Source of the DNA: an uncultured Prevotellaceae bacterium
Lineage (GTDB): Bacteria > Bacteroidota > Bacteroidia > Bacteroidales > Bacteroidaceae
Direction of reading: 5' to 3'
NCBI GenBank assembly: GCA_946406555.1
Contig: CAMJLB010000015.1
Location: forward strand, 1 to 37,419
Length of the DNA stretch: 37,419 nucleotides
A program made the position numbers and the translations under genes. Positions within the stretch are counted from its first letter, which is position 1, and the number at the start of each line of letters is the position of its first letter. Shown here in pieces: positions 8,986 to 17,308 of this stretch. A model generated the notes under the pieces. That model was not told the DNA's origin. It did no database searches and worked only from the letters and a program-made list of their open reading frames with translations.

Positions 8986-9001
8986 TAAATTTGTAACTTT
9001 G
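8986..9001 (+). promoter_or_regulatory. two overlapping candidate -7 boxes upstream of rplY
   Basis: Two adjacent matches to TAnnTTTG occur: TAAATTTG (8986-8993) and TAACTTTG (8994-9001). Neither has a clear -33 TTTG at the usual distance. Transcription from the second would begin near 9008, giving a 5' leader of about 100 bases before the rplY ATG at 9111. Confidence 0.45.
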
Positions 9002-9005
9002 CACC

Positions 9006-9047
9006 GCTTTTCGCGAAAGCACAACGAAAAATTACAAAAATCGTGTG
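9006..9047 (+). promoter_or_regulatory. possible structured 5' leader of rplY
   Basis: Two small hairpins are visible at the start of the inferred leader: GCTTT-TCGCG-AAAGC (9006-9020) and CACA(A)CGA / TCGTGTG (9020-9047) around an A-rich loop. A T-rich stretch follows around 9067-9076. Ribosomal protein leaders often carry autoregulatory structures, but I do not recognise a described motif. The stems are short and could be chance. Confidence 0.25.
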
Positions 9048-9110
9048 ATGGTGAATTAAGCAAAGTATTTTTTTATTTAACACAACTTAATTTAGAGTAA
9101 CACAACAGTT

Positions 9111-9704
9111 ATGAAAGAAATTGAAATCAAAGGTCAGAAGCGTGAGGCTACTGGAAAGAAAGCATCGAAACTCATTCGTAAGGAAGGTCTTGTTCCTTGT
9201 AATCTCTATGGTGAGAAAAAGGGCGAGAATGGGTTGCCCGTTGCCCTGTCGTTTGCAGCTTCGTTCTCCGAACTGCGCAAAGCCGTCTACACTCCCCATG
9301 TGTTTGTAGTTTGCCTCAACATCGATGGCGAGGAGCACAAGGCCATTATTAAGGAGCTGCAGTTCCACCCCACGACAGATGCACTCATTCATGCCGACTT
9401 CTTTGAAGTGAACGAGGAGAAGCCCATCACTGTGGGTATTCCCGTGAAGCTCAACGGTCTGGCACAAGGCGTGCGCGAGGGTGGTAAGCTGAATCTTTCT
9501 ATTCGCAAGATCGACGTTATTGCTCCCTACAAGCAGATACCAGAGATTCTGAACATCGACGTAACCAACCTGGGTCTGGGCAAGGCCATCAAGGTGGGCG
9601 AGCTTAGTTTCGAGGGTCTCGAACTGGCTACTCCTGCACAGGTGGTGGTTTGCTCGGTGAAGGAGACACGCGCCTCTAAGGCTGCTGCTGCCGCCGCTGA
9701 GTAA
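9111..9704 (+). CDS. rplY: 50S ribosomal protein L25 / general stress protein Ctc
   Basis: This is the 5S-rRNA-binding protein of the large subunit. The 197-residue product has the long (Ctc/TL5) architecture: an N-terminal L25 beta-barrel (EIKGQKREATGKKASKLIRKEG) to about residue 95, then a C-terminal TL5-type domain (PITVGIPVKLNGLAQGVREGG). An Ala-rich tail ends the chain (SKAAAAAAE). The ATG lies in an A-rich context. It is divergent from nusB and 12 bases upstream of pth, an arrangement common in bacteria. The two are probably co-transcribed with the S4-domain gene. Confidence 0.96.
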   Translation: MKEIEIKGQKREATGKKASKLIRKEGLVPCNLYGEKKGENGLPVALSFAASFSELRKAVYTPHVFVVCLNIDGEEHKAIIKELQFHPTTDALIHADFFEVNEEKPITVGIPVKLNGLAQGVREGGKLNLSIRKIDVIAPYKQIPEILNIDVTNLGLGKAIKVGELSFEGLELATPAQVVVCSVKETRASKAAAAAAE

Positions 9705-9716
9705 AAATCATAGGAA

Positions 9717-10289
9717 ATGGACAAGTACTTAATTGTTGGCTTGGGAAACATTGGCGACGAGTACGACCAAACCCGCCACAATACAGGATTTATGGTATTG
9801 GATGCTTTTGCGAAGGCATCCAATATCTGTTTTGAAGACAAACGCTATGGCTTCGTTGCCGAGACGTCGCTCAAAGGGCGCAAAGTGCTGTTGCTGAAAC
9901 CGTCGACATACATGAACCTGAGTGGGAACGCCGTGCGCTATTGGCTGAACAAGGAGAACATAGACCAGCAGCGGCTTCTGGTAGTGAGCGACGATGTTGC
10001 TCTGCCACTGGGGGCCTTCCGCCTGAAAGCCAATGGCTCTAATGGTGGGCACAATGGCTTGGGCCATATTCAGCAACTTATCGGTCAGCAATATGCTCGC
10101 CTGCGTATGGGTATTGGGAATGATTTCCCTCGTGGCATGCAGATAGACTGGGTGCTGGGACGCTATTCCCAAGAAGAGCTTCATACGCTGAAGCCATCTA
10201 TCGATACCGCTGTTGAAATAATCAAAAGCTTCGTTCTTGCCGGAATTGATGTTACTATGAACCAATTTAACAAAATGGGAAAGAAATGA
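9717..10289 (+). CDS. pth: peptidyl-tRNA hydrolase
   Basis: Pth cleaves peptidyl-tRNA released by aborted translation and recycles the tRNA. The 190-residue product is of normal length. Visible family features are [18 protein letters not shown] with N11 and catalytic H21, the [10 protein letters not shown] segment, DDVALPLG, and GSNGGHNGL. In the usual GLGNPG motif the Pro is Ile here. The stop overlaps the start of the next gene (ATGA). A near-perfect 30-base palindrome lies inside the coding sequence at 9796-9825 and is listed separately. Confidence 0.95.
   Translation: MDKYLIVGLGNIGDEYDQTRHNTGFMVLDAFAKASNICFEDKRYGFVAETSLKGRKVLLLKPSTYMNLSGNAVRYWLNKENIDQQRLLVVSDDVALPLGAFRLKANGSNGGHNGLGHIQQLIGQQYARLRMGIGNDFPRGMQIDWVLGRYSQEELHTLKPSIDTAVEIIKSFVLAGIDVTMNQFNKMGKK
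9796..9825. repeat. 30-base imperfect palindrome inside pth
   Basis: TATTGGATGC and GCATCCAATA form perfect 10-base arms around a 10-base centre TTTTGCGAAG, which itself pairs partly. The arms make both strands encode LDAFAKASN in one frame. It could form a hairpin in the pth mRNA about 80 bases after the start codon. Confidence 0.7.
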
Positions 10290-10717
10290 ACACAGAAGCG
10301 CGCATAGATAAATGGCTATGGGCAGCACGCATCTTCAAAACACGTAGCATTGCTGCCGATGCTTGTAAGAATGGACGTGTTATGGTAAACAATGTGTTAG
10401 TAAAGCCATCGCGTACAGTAAAGGAAGGCGACGTGGTTAGCGTGAGAAAGCCTCCTGTCACCTATTCGTTTAAGATTCTAAAGACCATCGAGCAGCGCGT
10501 GGGGGCCAAACTGTTATCCGACATCTATGAGAACGTCACAACCCCTGACCAATACGACCTGTTGGAGATGAACCGAATAAGTGGATTTGTTGATCGTGCA
10601 CGAGGAACAGGCAGACCTACCAAGAAAGATCGCCGTGCCATGGATGCCTTTACTGCACCCGTATTTGAAGGGTTTAGCGACTTCGACTTCGATGAAGGGT
10701 GGGATGAGGAAGAGTGA
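10286..10717 (+). CDS. S4-domain RNA-binding protein, Hsp15/HslR-like
   Basis: The 143-residue product begins with an S4 RNA-binding domain ([25 protein letters not shown], then [18 protein letters not shown]) spanning roughly residues 5-70. This matches Hsp15/HslR-type proteins, which bind stalled 50S subunits carrying nascent-chain tRNA. The segment [16 protein letters not shown] follows, and the tail is acidic ([11 protein letters not shown]). Its ATG overlaps the pth stop by four bases. Coupling a 50S-rescue-like factor to peptidyl-tRNA hydrolase makes functional sense, but the link is inferred. Confidence 0.88.
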   Translation: MNTEARIDKWLWAARIFKTRSIAADACKNGRVMVNNVLVKPSRTVKEGDVVSVRKPPVTYSFKILKTIEQRVGAKLLSDIYENVTTPDQYDLLEMNRISGFVDRARGTGRPTKKDRRAMDAFTAPVFEGFSDFDFDEGWDEEE

Positions 10718-10771
10718 TATTACTTTAATAGCCACATTCTATATAAATTAAAAATCTTAAAAAAAACGGAC

Positions 10772-11875
10772 ATGAAAACAATCAAGACGCTTTTGTCGTT
10801 GGTGCTGGGTGCAAGTGCCATGATGGGCTGCCTAAACAATACGGATAACTATCAGGCAGGATTTCCACTGCTTGCGACAAAATATACATATCGCTATGCC
10901 AACAATACACGTGACACACTCTTAATCATGAGTTATGGCCGCTGGAGCCTGGAGCGCACCTCGTCTGGTGGCGAATGGTGTGTGCCCGCAATTATGCAGG
11001 GTAATGCTAACACAGATTATAGAGTATGCTTTAATTTTAGCCAGAACAGCACAGGTTACCAGCGCTCGGCATCGTTCCAAATTAAAGATGTGGAACATGC
11101 CAACGATGCATACGCAAACTTCAGTATAACGCAACTTGCCACGCGAGGCGACGGCTCGTTGGGCAATGCACCGTTGGTGAAGAAAATTGCCGGAACCGAC
11201 GGTAGCTTAATTGAAATCTCTTATGATGAAGTTTGTAGGCCTTTGACCTTTAAGCTTTCGAAAAACAACACAATATTGAACAATCTCGTGTTTGGCTATG
11301 ACGACACGCAAGACATTATGACCGTCACCATTAATGGCGGCAGACAACTGAAGGCCTCGTATGCCAATGACTATCAGCCAATAGAAAGCCTTGGAGATGA
11401 CGGAGAAAAAATTGCTTATCGGGAGCAAGACTATTTCAATCTGACCCATAGCCATTATGCCTTCAATATAGAGCATCGTTTAGGTAATGGAACTTACAGT
11501 GGCTATAGCTATCTTCTTGAGAGTGCGTCGCAGCTTCTGCCAGACAAACTCCACAATGCTGACAGCCTGCGCTATACAAGTGGCAAAGATAAAGAAGTAA
11601 CTGAAACCTTGGCAATGAAGCCTACCTATAGCCAAAACGACAATCGTTGTCAGTCAGTCGATGTCAACCAGCTACTTTTAGGCGTAGAACGTTGTAATCC
11701 CTATATGCTGTTGTCGCTTTTCCGTGCTGCACGCAATACAAGCATTTTTGATGTGGTAAAGGTGACGGGTAAGCCCGACATACGTTTTACAACCACGCTG
11801 AACGGCGACAAGAGTGTAAGCGAACTCACTGTGGCTCAAGACAACGAAAGCATAACCTATACCTTTACTTATTAG
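10772..11875 (+). CDS. exported lipoprotein, possibly DUF4595-like
   Basis: The 367-residue product begins MKTIKTLLSLVLGASAMMGC, a lipoprotein-type signal peptide with the lipidated Cys at residue 20 (imperfect lipobox MMGC). The mature part is rich in beta-strand-forming, Asn/Thr/Tyr-containing segments. It includes a repeat-like stretch (GSLIEISYDEVCRPLTFKL, then FGYDDTQDIMTVTINGGRQ) resembling the YD-type strands of Bacteroidetes DUF4595 lipoproteins. The family assignment is tentative and no function is known. It starts 54 bases after the S4 gene with no clear promoter between. The CaCA exchanger follows 13 bases after its stop. Confidence 0.75.
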   Translation: MKTIKTLLSLVLGASAMMGCLNNTDNYQAGFPLLATKYTYRYANNTRDTLLIMSYGRWSLERTSSGGEWCVPAIMQGNANTDYRVCFNFSQNSTGYQRSASFQIKDVEHANDAYANFSITQLATRGDGSLGNAPLVKKIAGTDGSLIEISYDEVCRPLTFKLSKNNTILNNLVFGYDDTQDIMTVTINGGRQLKASYANDYQPIESLGDDGEKIAYREQDYFNLTHSHYAFNIEHRLGNGTYSGYSYLLESASQLLPDKLHNADSLRYTSGKDKEVTETLAMKPTYSQNDNRCQSVDVNQLLLGVERCNPYMLLSLFRAARNTSIFDVVKVTGKPDIRFTTTLNGDKSVSELTVAQDNESITYTFTY

Positions 11876-11888
11876 CAGTTGTTGAAAA

Positions 11889-12848
11889 ATGCTTCTCAAT
11901 ATCTTATTTATAATAATAGGTGTGACATTGGTATTATGGGGTGCCGACCGGCTGACGGATGGTGCCTCGTCGATAGCTCGTCGCATGAACGTACCCGAAA
12001 TAGTGATAGGCTTAACCATAGTGGCTGCCGGCACGTCGGCCCCCGAACTGTTTGTGAGCCTCGTTTCCGCTTTGAAAGGAACACCCGATATGGCAGTAGG
12101 CAATGTGGTGGGCAGCAATATCTTCAATTGCCTGCTCATCGTGGGCTGCTCGGCGATGGTGGCACCCATGACTATAGCCCGATCAACTGTGACCAAGGAT
12201 ATCCCCTTCGCAGTGGCGGCTTCGCTATTACTCATTATTATTTGTATGGATGGCTGGCAGACAACAAGCCTGTCTGGAAAAGTGATTAGCCGTCTTGATG
12301 GTGTCTGGATGCTATTGGCTTTCGCCGCCTTTATGATTTATACTTTCCGTGTGGCCAAAGATTCTCCAGTAGCTGAGGTCGATGCTGCCAAAATGACTAC
12401 TCCCGTATGGCTGGGACTGCTTTGGGTGTTAATAGGGTTACTATGTCTTGTGGTGGGTTCAAACCTGTTCGTTGGTTCTGCATCGGCAGTCGCTGCCTCA
12501 TTGGGCGTGAGCGAAGGCGTGATAGGTCTCACCATAGTCGCCGGGGGAACATCGCTGCCTGAATTGGCAACCAGTGTGGTGGCAGCCCGTAAAGGCCAAT
12601 CGGCTATTGCCATCGGCAATGTGATTGGCTCTTCGGTGTTTAATATTCTGCTTATCTTGGGACTCACAGCCGTCATAAGTCCTATGCAGATAGGTGGCAT
12701 TACATTGGTCGACGTAGGCCTTATGCTCGTTTCTGTGGTCTTGGTTTGGTTCTTCTCGGCTACGAAACTCACCGTAGCTCGTTGGGAGGGAGCCCTTCTC
12801 ACGCTCATCTTCTTCGCCTACTTGGGGTGGTTGCTCTACAACCTGTAA
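11889..12848 (+). CDS. CaCA-family cation exchanger (YrbG-like, Na+/Ca2+ type)
   Basis: The 319-residue integral membrane protein has the inverted duplication of the Ca2+/cation antiporter family. The first alpha-repeat motif is AAGTSAPELFVSLVSA with GNVVGSNIFN. The second is AGGTSLPELATSVVAARKG with GNVIGSSVFNILLIL. About ten hydrophobic helices are visible. Such proteins exchange Na+ (or H+, K+) for Ca2+ across the inner membrane; the ion cannot be read from the sequence. The stop is 28 bases before the CbiH-CbiC gene on the same strand with no terminator between. It may be the first gene of the corrin operon, and a link to cobalt handling is conceivable but unsupported. Confidence 0.9.
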   Translation: MLLNILFIIIGVTLVLWGADRLTDGASSIARRMNVPEIVIGLTIVAAGTSAPELFVSLVSALKGTPDMAVGNVVGSNIFNCLLIVGCSAMVAPMTIARSTVTKDIPFAVAASLLLIIICMDGWQTTSLSGKVISRLDGVWMLLAFAAFMIYTFRVAKDSPVAEVDAAKMTTPVWLGLLWVLIGLLCLVVGSNLFVGSASAVAASLGVSEGVIGLTIVAGGTSLPELATSVVAARKGQSAIAIGNVIGSSVFNILLILGLTAVISPMQIGGITLVDVGLMLVSVVLVWFFSATKLTVARWEGALLTLIFFAYLGWLLYNL

Positions 12849-12876
12849 CCTACATTTTGTATATCATTTATATTAT

Positions 12877-14286
12877 ATGGGAAAAATAATCGTAGCTGGC
12901 ATAGGACCTGGTAGTCCTTCCGACATGACCCCCTCCGTACTTGATGCCGTAGGAAAAGCTGATGCAGTGATAGGCTATAAATACTATTTTCAGTTCATTC
13001 AAGACCATGTGAAGCTAGGTTGCAAATGTGTCGACACTGGCATGAAAAAGGAACGTGAGCGGGCTGAACAAGCTTTTTTGCTGGCAGAGGATGGTATGAC
13101 GGTGGTTGTTATTTCTTCAGGAGATGCCGGTCTTTATGGCATGGCTCCGCTTGTCTACGAGATGGCGATCGAACGGCGTTCGACTATTGAGATAGAAACG
13201 CTTCCAGGAATCTCTGCCTATCAAAAGGCTGCATCACTGCTTGGGGCACCCATCGGTCACGATGTATGCTTGATATCGCTTTCAGACCTTATGACCCCAT
13301 GGAATGTGATTGAGAAACGTATCAAGGCTGCTGCAATGGGCGATTTTGTAACGGCGATCTATAATCCGAAAAGCAACGGCCGCTACTGGCAGTTGTATCG
13401 GTTGCAGGAGCTTATGTTGCAAGAGAGAGTTGCATCGACCCCTGTCGGCTATGTACGTCAGGCAGGGCGGAGTAATGAACAGATCACTCTGACCACTTTG
13501 GGCGAAATGAATCCAGAGGAAGTTGATATGTTCACGGTTGTCATCATAGGCAACTCGCAGTCGTATATAGACAACAACCGAATGATAACACCCAGAGGAT
13601 ATTACAGAAACGATCAGAATAGGGTAGACAAAGAACAAAAGAAAGGTCAGGAAATCATGATTCAGTCGTTTCGTACAATAAGAGATGAATTGCAACGTAA
13701 AGACTGGCCTTTGGATCATCTGTGGGCACTTCTTCATGCCGTACATACTACAGCCGACTTCGACATGGAACATATTCTATATACAGATTCGCATGCCGTG
13801 GAACTTTTATTTAATAAAATAAAGGATGGGACGCTGAAGACTATTGTAACCGATGTGACAATGGTGACGAGTGGCATTCGAAAAGGAGCACTACAGCGAC
13901 TTGGCATCGAGGCAAAATGCTATCTTGGCGACCCACGTGTAGCAGAGCTATCGGCAATGCAAAACATTACCCGAACGCAAGCAGGCATACGCTTGGCGGT
14001 GGAAGAGCATCCTGACGCGTTGTATGTATTTGGCAATGCGCCTACAGCCTTGATGGAACTATGCGAACTTGTGCGTCGTGGTAAGGCGCGGCCTGCAGGT
14101 ATCATTGCTGCACCTGTTGGTTTCGTACATGTGTGCGAATCGAAGCACATGGTGAAGCCATTTAAGCATATTCCCAAAATCATTGTCGAAGGGCGTAAGG
14201 GGGGCAGCAATCTGGCGGCTACGCTCTGCAATGCTATCATGACCTTCGACGATGCCGAACAATTGCGTCCAGGCAGAGACTTGTAG
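12877..14286 (+). CDS. cbiHC: CbiH-CbiC fusion: precorrin-3B C17-methyltransferase / precorrin-8X methylmutase
   Basis: Residues 1 to about 245 are a SAM-dependent tetrapyrrole methyltransferase of CbiH/CobJ type (GIGPGSPSDMTPSV at the N-terminus, SSGDAGLYGMAPLVYE, GISAYQKAASLLGAPIGHD). This enzyme methylates C17 and contracts the corrin ring. From about residue 261 a CbiC/CobH mutase domain follows (HAVHTTADF, TDVTMVTSGI, VFGNAPTALMEL, APVGFVHVCESK), which moves the C11 methyl group to C12 to give cobyrinate. His in the HTTAD segment is the likely catalytic residue. The linker at 235-260 is polar. These two activities are the first and last steps of the segment encoded by this operon. The frame is uninterrupted. 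Confidence 0.93.
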   Translation: MGKIIVAGIGPGSPSDMTPSVLDAVGKADAVIGYKYYFQFIQDHVKLGCKCVDTGMKKERERAEQAFLLAEDGMTVVVISSGDAGLYGMAPLVYEMAIERRSTIEIETLPGISAYQKAASLLGAPIGHDVCLISLSDLMTPWNVIEKRIKAAAMGDFVTAIYNPKSNGRYWQLYRLQELMLQERVASTPVGYVRQAGRSNEQITLTTLGEMNPEEVDMFTVVIIGNSQSYIDNNRMITPRGYYRNDQNRVDKEQKKGQEIMIQSFRTIRDELQRKDWPLDHLWALLHAVHTTADFDMEHILYTDSHAVELLFNKIKDGTLKTIVTDVTMVTSGIRKGALQRLGIEAKCYLGDPRVAELSAMQNITRTQAGIRLAVEEHPDALYVFGNAPTALMELCELVRRGKARPAGIIAAPVGFVHVCESKHMVKPFKHIPKIIVEGRKGGSNLAATLCNAIMTFDDAEQLRPGRDL

Positions 14287-14310
14287 ACATGCTACTTTAT
14301 ATTTAGAGAG

Positions 14311-15564
14311 ATGAAATTCATTGTTATTGGCATTTCCGATCATCCGCAACCTTTCTTTTCACCTGACGTGGCTGAAATCATCAGACAAGGGAAGGTCTTT
14401 TCCGGTGGTCGCAGACATCATCACATCGTGGCAAAATTTTTGCCCATCGGTGCTGAATGGATAGACATTTCCGTACCACTTGATGCCGTATTTGAAAAAT
14501 ATGCATGTGCTTTTCCCAAAGATAGAGCAGAACAGGCGTCTTTGATAGTCTTTGCCTCGGGCGACCCATTATTCTTTGGTTTTGCCAATACGATAAAACG
14601 TAAAATGCCTCATGCCGAGATATTGCTTTATCCAACATTCAACTCTCTGCAGACATTAGCCCATCGACTACTCCTGCCCTATCATGACATGCGAGTAGTC
14701 TCGCTTACAGGCCGCCCTTGGTCAGAGTTCGACAGGGCCTTGATAGAAAGAGTATCAAAAATTGGCGTGCTGACCGACCGTGAGCATTCGCCGCAGGCGA
14801 TAGCAAGACGCATGTTAGCGTATGGCTATTCTCAATATATCATGTCAGTAGGCGAACACTTGGGCAATCCTGACCAGGAAAAGATTACCACCCTTTCCTT
14901 GCTAGAAGCAACTGAAGTGGAGTTCGCTCAGCCAAATTGTTTGATTCTTCATGCCAAGCCTGACGATATGAAACTGGCGAGAAATAGTCATTCTGCACGT
15001 TTTGGCATACCCGATGATCAGTTTGCTTTACTCCATGGAAGAGAGAAGATGATTACCAAGATGCCCATTCGACTGCTGACCCTACAAGCACTCGACTTGC
15101 CAAGACGGCAAGTGCTATGGGATATAGGGTTCTGTACAGGCAGCATTTCTATTGAAGCACGTCTGCAATTTCCACATCTGCACATTGAAGCATTTGAGAT
15201 ACGGCCAGAGGGTAGGGAACTAATGCATGTCAACAGTCAACGTTTTGGTGCGCCTGGCATAGGGGTGCATATTGGCGACTTCCTTGATGCCGATATTTCA
15301 GAGCTTCCTCGGCCAGATGCTGTGTTCATTGGCGGACATGGTGGGCGGTTGAAGGCTATCATCGGCCGGGTACTGACCATTCTGTCAGAAGGCGGGTGTA
15401 TTGTGATGAACAGCGTTTCGGCTCAGAGTCGGCAACTATGGCAGGTGGCGTGCGATGATTTTGGACTACAGCAAGAAGCACCAATGCGCATCGCATTGAA
15501 TGATTATAATCCAATAACAATTCTTAAAGTAGTAAAGCATGAAAATAGCCATCATACAGATTAG
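14311..15564 (+). CDS. cobL: CbiE-CbiT (CobL) precorrin-6B/-7 C5,15-methyltransferase and decarboxylase
   Basis: This 417-residue two-domain protein has CobL architecture. The N-terminal part, to about residue 205, is the CbiE tetrapyrrole methylase (VIGISDHPQPFFSPDVAEII, FASGDPLFFGFA, VSLTGRPW) that methylates C5. The C-terminal part, from about 225, is the CbiT class I methyltransferase that methylates C15 and decarboxylates the ring-C acetate. Its SAM site is D271-IGFCTGS-ISIEA, where GFCTGS replaces the more common GAGTGS. It starts 24 bases after the CbiH-CbiC gene. Its last 26 bases overlap the next gene. Confidence 0.94.
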   Translation: MKFIVIGISDHPQPFFSPDVAEIIRQGKVFSGGRRHHHIVAKFLPIGAEWIDISVPLDAVFEKYACAFPKDRAEQASLIVFASGDPLFFGFANTIKRKMPHAEILLYPTFNSLQTLAHRLLLPYHDMRVVSLTGRPWSEFDRALIERVSKIGVLTDREHSPQAIARRMLAYGYSQYIMSVGEHLGNPDQEKITTLSLLEATEVEFAQPNCLILHAKPDDMKLARNSHSARFGIPDDQFALLHGREKMITKMPIRLLTLQALDLPRRQVLWDIGFCTGSISIEARLQFPHLHIEAFEIRPEGRELMHVNSQRFGAPGIGVHIGDFLDADISELPRPDAVFIGGHGGRLKAIIGRVLTILSEGGCIVMNSVSAQSRQLWQVACDDFGLQQEAPMRIALNDYNPITILKVVKHENSHHTD

Positions 15565-17308
15565 TGAAGCAAGCAACAACTTGGCAAGTACGCTCCAAAA
15601 AGAAATGGGCTGTGTGCTCATTGCACGAAATTCTATAGCAGAAAATTGGAAAAAATATAACGCTTTCGTTTTCATTGGTGCTTTAGGTATATGTGTGCGT
15701 ACCATTGCTCCTTATATAGAAGACAAGTACAGTGATCCTGCCATCGTTTGCATCGATAGCATGGGGCGTCAGGTAATCAGCGTGCTTAGTGGGCATGTCG
15801 GGGGGGCCAACGAATTGACCCTTACTTTGGCAGGTGTGTTGGGAAGCAGCCCTGTCATTACCACACAGAGCGATCAGGTGGGACTATGGGCACTTGACAC
15901 GTTGCAGCAACGCTTTGGCTGGCAACTGGCTGAAGGTAGCAGCGACATGAACGATTGTATCTTTACCTTTGTCGGCCAAAAGCCAACAGCCTTGTTGATA
16001 GAAACTCGTGATGAAGGGACTGACTATCTTGAACGCACATTGCCAAAGCATGTCAGCATGATAAGCGACATCAATGATGTGGGGCAATGCCAGCTTCTCA
16101 TCGTTGTATCGCCCTTTTTGAAGCAATATCCTATAGGGGTGAAGATTCTGCATTTTATACCAAAGATAGGTGTCATTGGCTTTGGACTTGCCCATCGGCC
16201 TGATGACTATCTTGAAATAGAACAACAGATAAATGGGGCTTTAGCAAATCAGGGAGTCCTTCCCTGTGCTAAAAGATATTGTACTATTGATGTAAAAGCT
16301 GAGGAGCCTTTCGTAGAGCTAATTCGTAGTAAGGGATATGAAATGGAGTTTTTTACAGCCGAACAGTTAGCTGCCATAGAAGTCCCTAACCCAAGTCCTG
16401 TCGTACAAAAACATGTTGACACGCCCAGTGTCTGCGAAGCTGCCGCCATACTCGGGGCAGGAAATGGCCAACTTGTTGTGCAAAAGGTGAAAGGGAAAAA
16501 CTGGACAGCAGCAATGGCTATACCTTCCTCTCATTTGACTATGGCCAAACGACCGCACGTCGAAATTGTTGGGGCTGGCCCTGGGGCACCCGATCTAATT
16601 AGCGTGCGTGGCAAGCGGTTTCTGGAACAGGCCGATTTGATACTCTATGCTGGCAGTCTGGTGCCACGCGAACTCACCAATTATCATAAAGCAGGTGCTG
16701 TGGTTCGCTCGTCGGCAAGTATGACTCTTGAAGAGCAGTGTCAACTCATGAAGCAACATTACGATAAAGGGCATTTCATTGTCCGCCTGCATACTGGCGA
16801 CCCATGTATCTTTGGAGCCATACAGGAGCAAATGGCTTTTTTCGACCGTGAGAGAATGTCGTATCATATCACGCCTGGCATATCATCGTTTTTGGCTGCT
16901 GCCGCTGAGTTACAGAGCCAGTTTACAATACCAGAACGAACCCAAACCATTATTCTTACTCGTGGCGAAGGACGCACCCCAATGCCAGAGCGTGAACAAT
17001 TACATTTGCTGGCGCGTAGTCAAAGCACGATGTGTATTTTCCTTTCGGCCGCCATCGTCGATGATGTGCAACGCGAACTATTGATGGAATATCCTGCCGA
17101 TACCCCCGTGGCGGCCTGCTATCATCTGACGTGGCCCGACCAGCGCATTTTCCGTGGAGTACTGAAAGATCTGGCCAAGATGGTGCACGACAATCGCCTT
17201 ACACTTACTACCATGTTGGTAGTGGGCGAAGCCATCGATAATCGCAAAGGTCTTTCTGAACTATATAACAGGCATTTCACTCATCTTTTCAGAAAAGGCG
17301 AAGGTTAA
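15539..17308 (+). CDS. cbiGF: CbiG-CbiF fusion: cobalt-precorrin-5A hydrolase / C11-methyltransferase
   Basis: Residues 1 to about 335 are CbiG: FIGALGICVRTIAPYI and SVLSGHVGGANELT in the N-terminal and central parts, then a C-terminal CbiG domain with VCEAAAILGAGNGQLVV. CbiG opens the delta-lactone and releases acetaldehyde, so it marks the anaerobic, early-cobalt pathway. Residues from about 340 are CbiF/CobM, beginning VEIVGAGPGAPDLISVRG (GAGPG at 345-349) with LHTGDPCIFGAIQEQ and ITPGISSFLAAAA; it methylates C11. The two activities act consecutively, CbiF then CbiG. The start overlaps cobL by 26 bases, and the stop overlaps the next ATG by one base (TAATG). Confidence 0.94.
   Translation: MKIAIIQISEASNNLASTLQKEMGCVLIARNSIAENWKKYNAFVFIGALGICVRTIAPYIEDKYSDPAIVCIDSMGRQVISVLSGHVGGANELTLTLAGVLGSSPVITTQSDQVGLWALDTLQQRFGWQLAEGSSDMNDCIFTFVGQKPTALLIETRDEGTDYLERTLPKHVSMISDINDVGQCQLLIVVSPFLKQYPIGVKILHFIPKIGVIGFGLAHRPDDYLEIEQQINGALANQGVLPCAKRYCTIDVKAEEPFVELIRSKGYEMEFFTAEQLAAIEVPNPSPVVQKHVDTPSVCEAAAILGAGNGQLVVQKVKGKNWTAAMAIPSSHLTMAKRPHVEIVGAGPGAPDLISVRGKRFLEQADLILYAGSLVPRELTNYHKAGAVVRSSASMTLEEQCQLMKQHYDKGHFIVRLHTGDPCIFGAIQEQMAFFDRERMSYHITPGISSFLAAAAELQSQFTIPERTQTIILTRGEGRTPMPEREQLHLLARSQSTMCIFLSAAIVDDVQRELLMEYPADTPVAACYHLTWPDQRIFRGVLKDLAKMVHDNRLTLTTMLVVGEAIDNRKGLSELYNRHFTHLFRKGEG

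Noticed and set aside
15101-15119. ACTTGCC / GGCAAGT inverted repeat in the CbiE-CbiT gene
   Set aside because: Seven-base arms within coding sequence are expected by chance in a window of this size.
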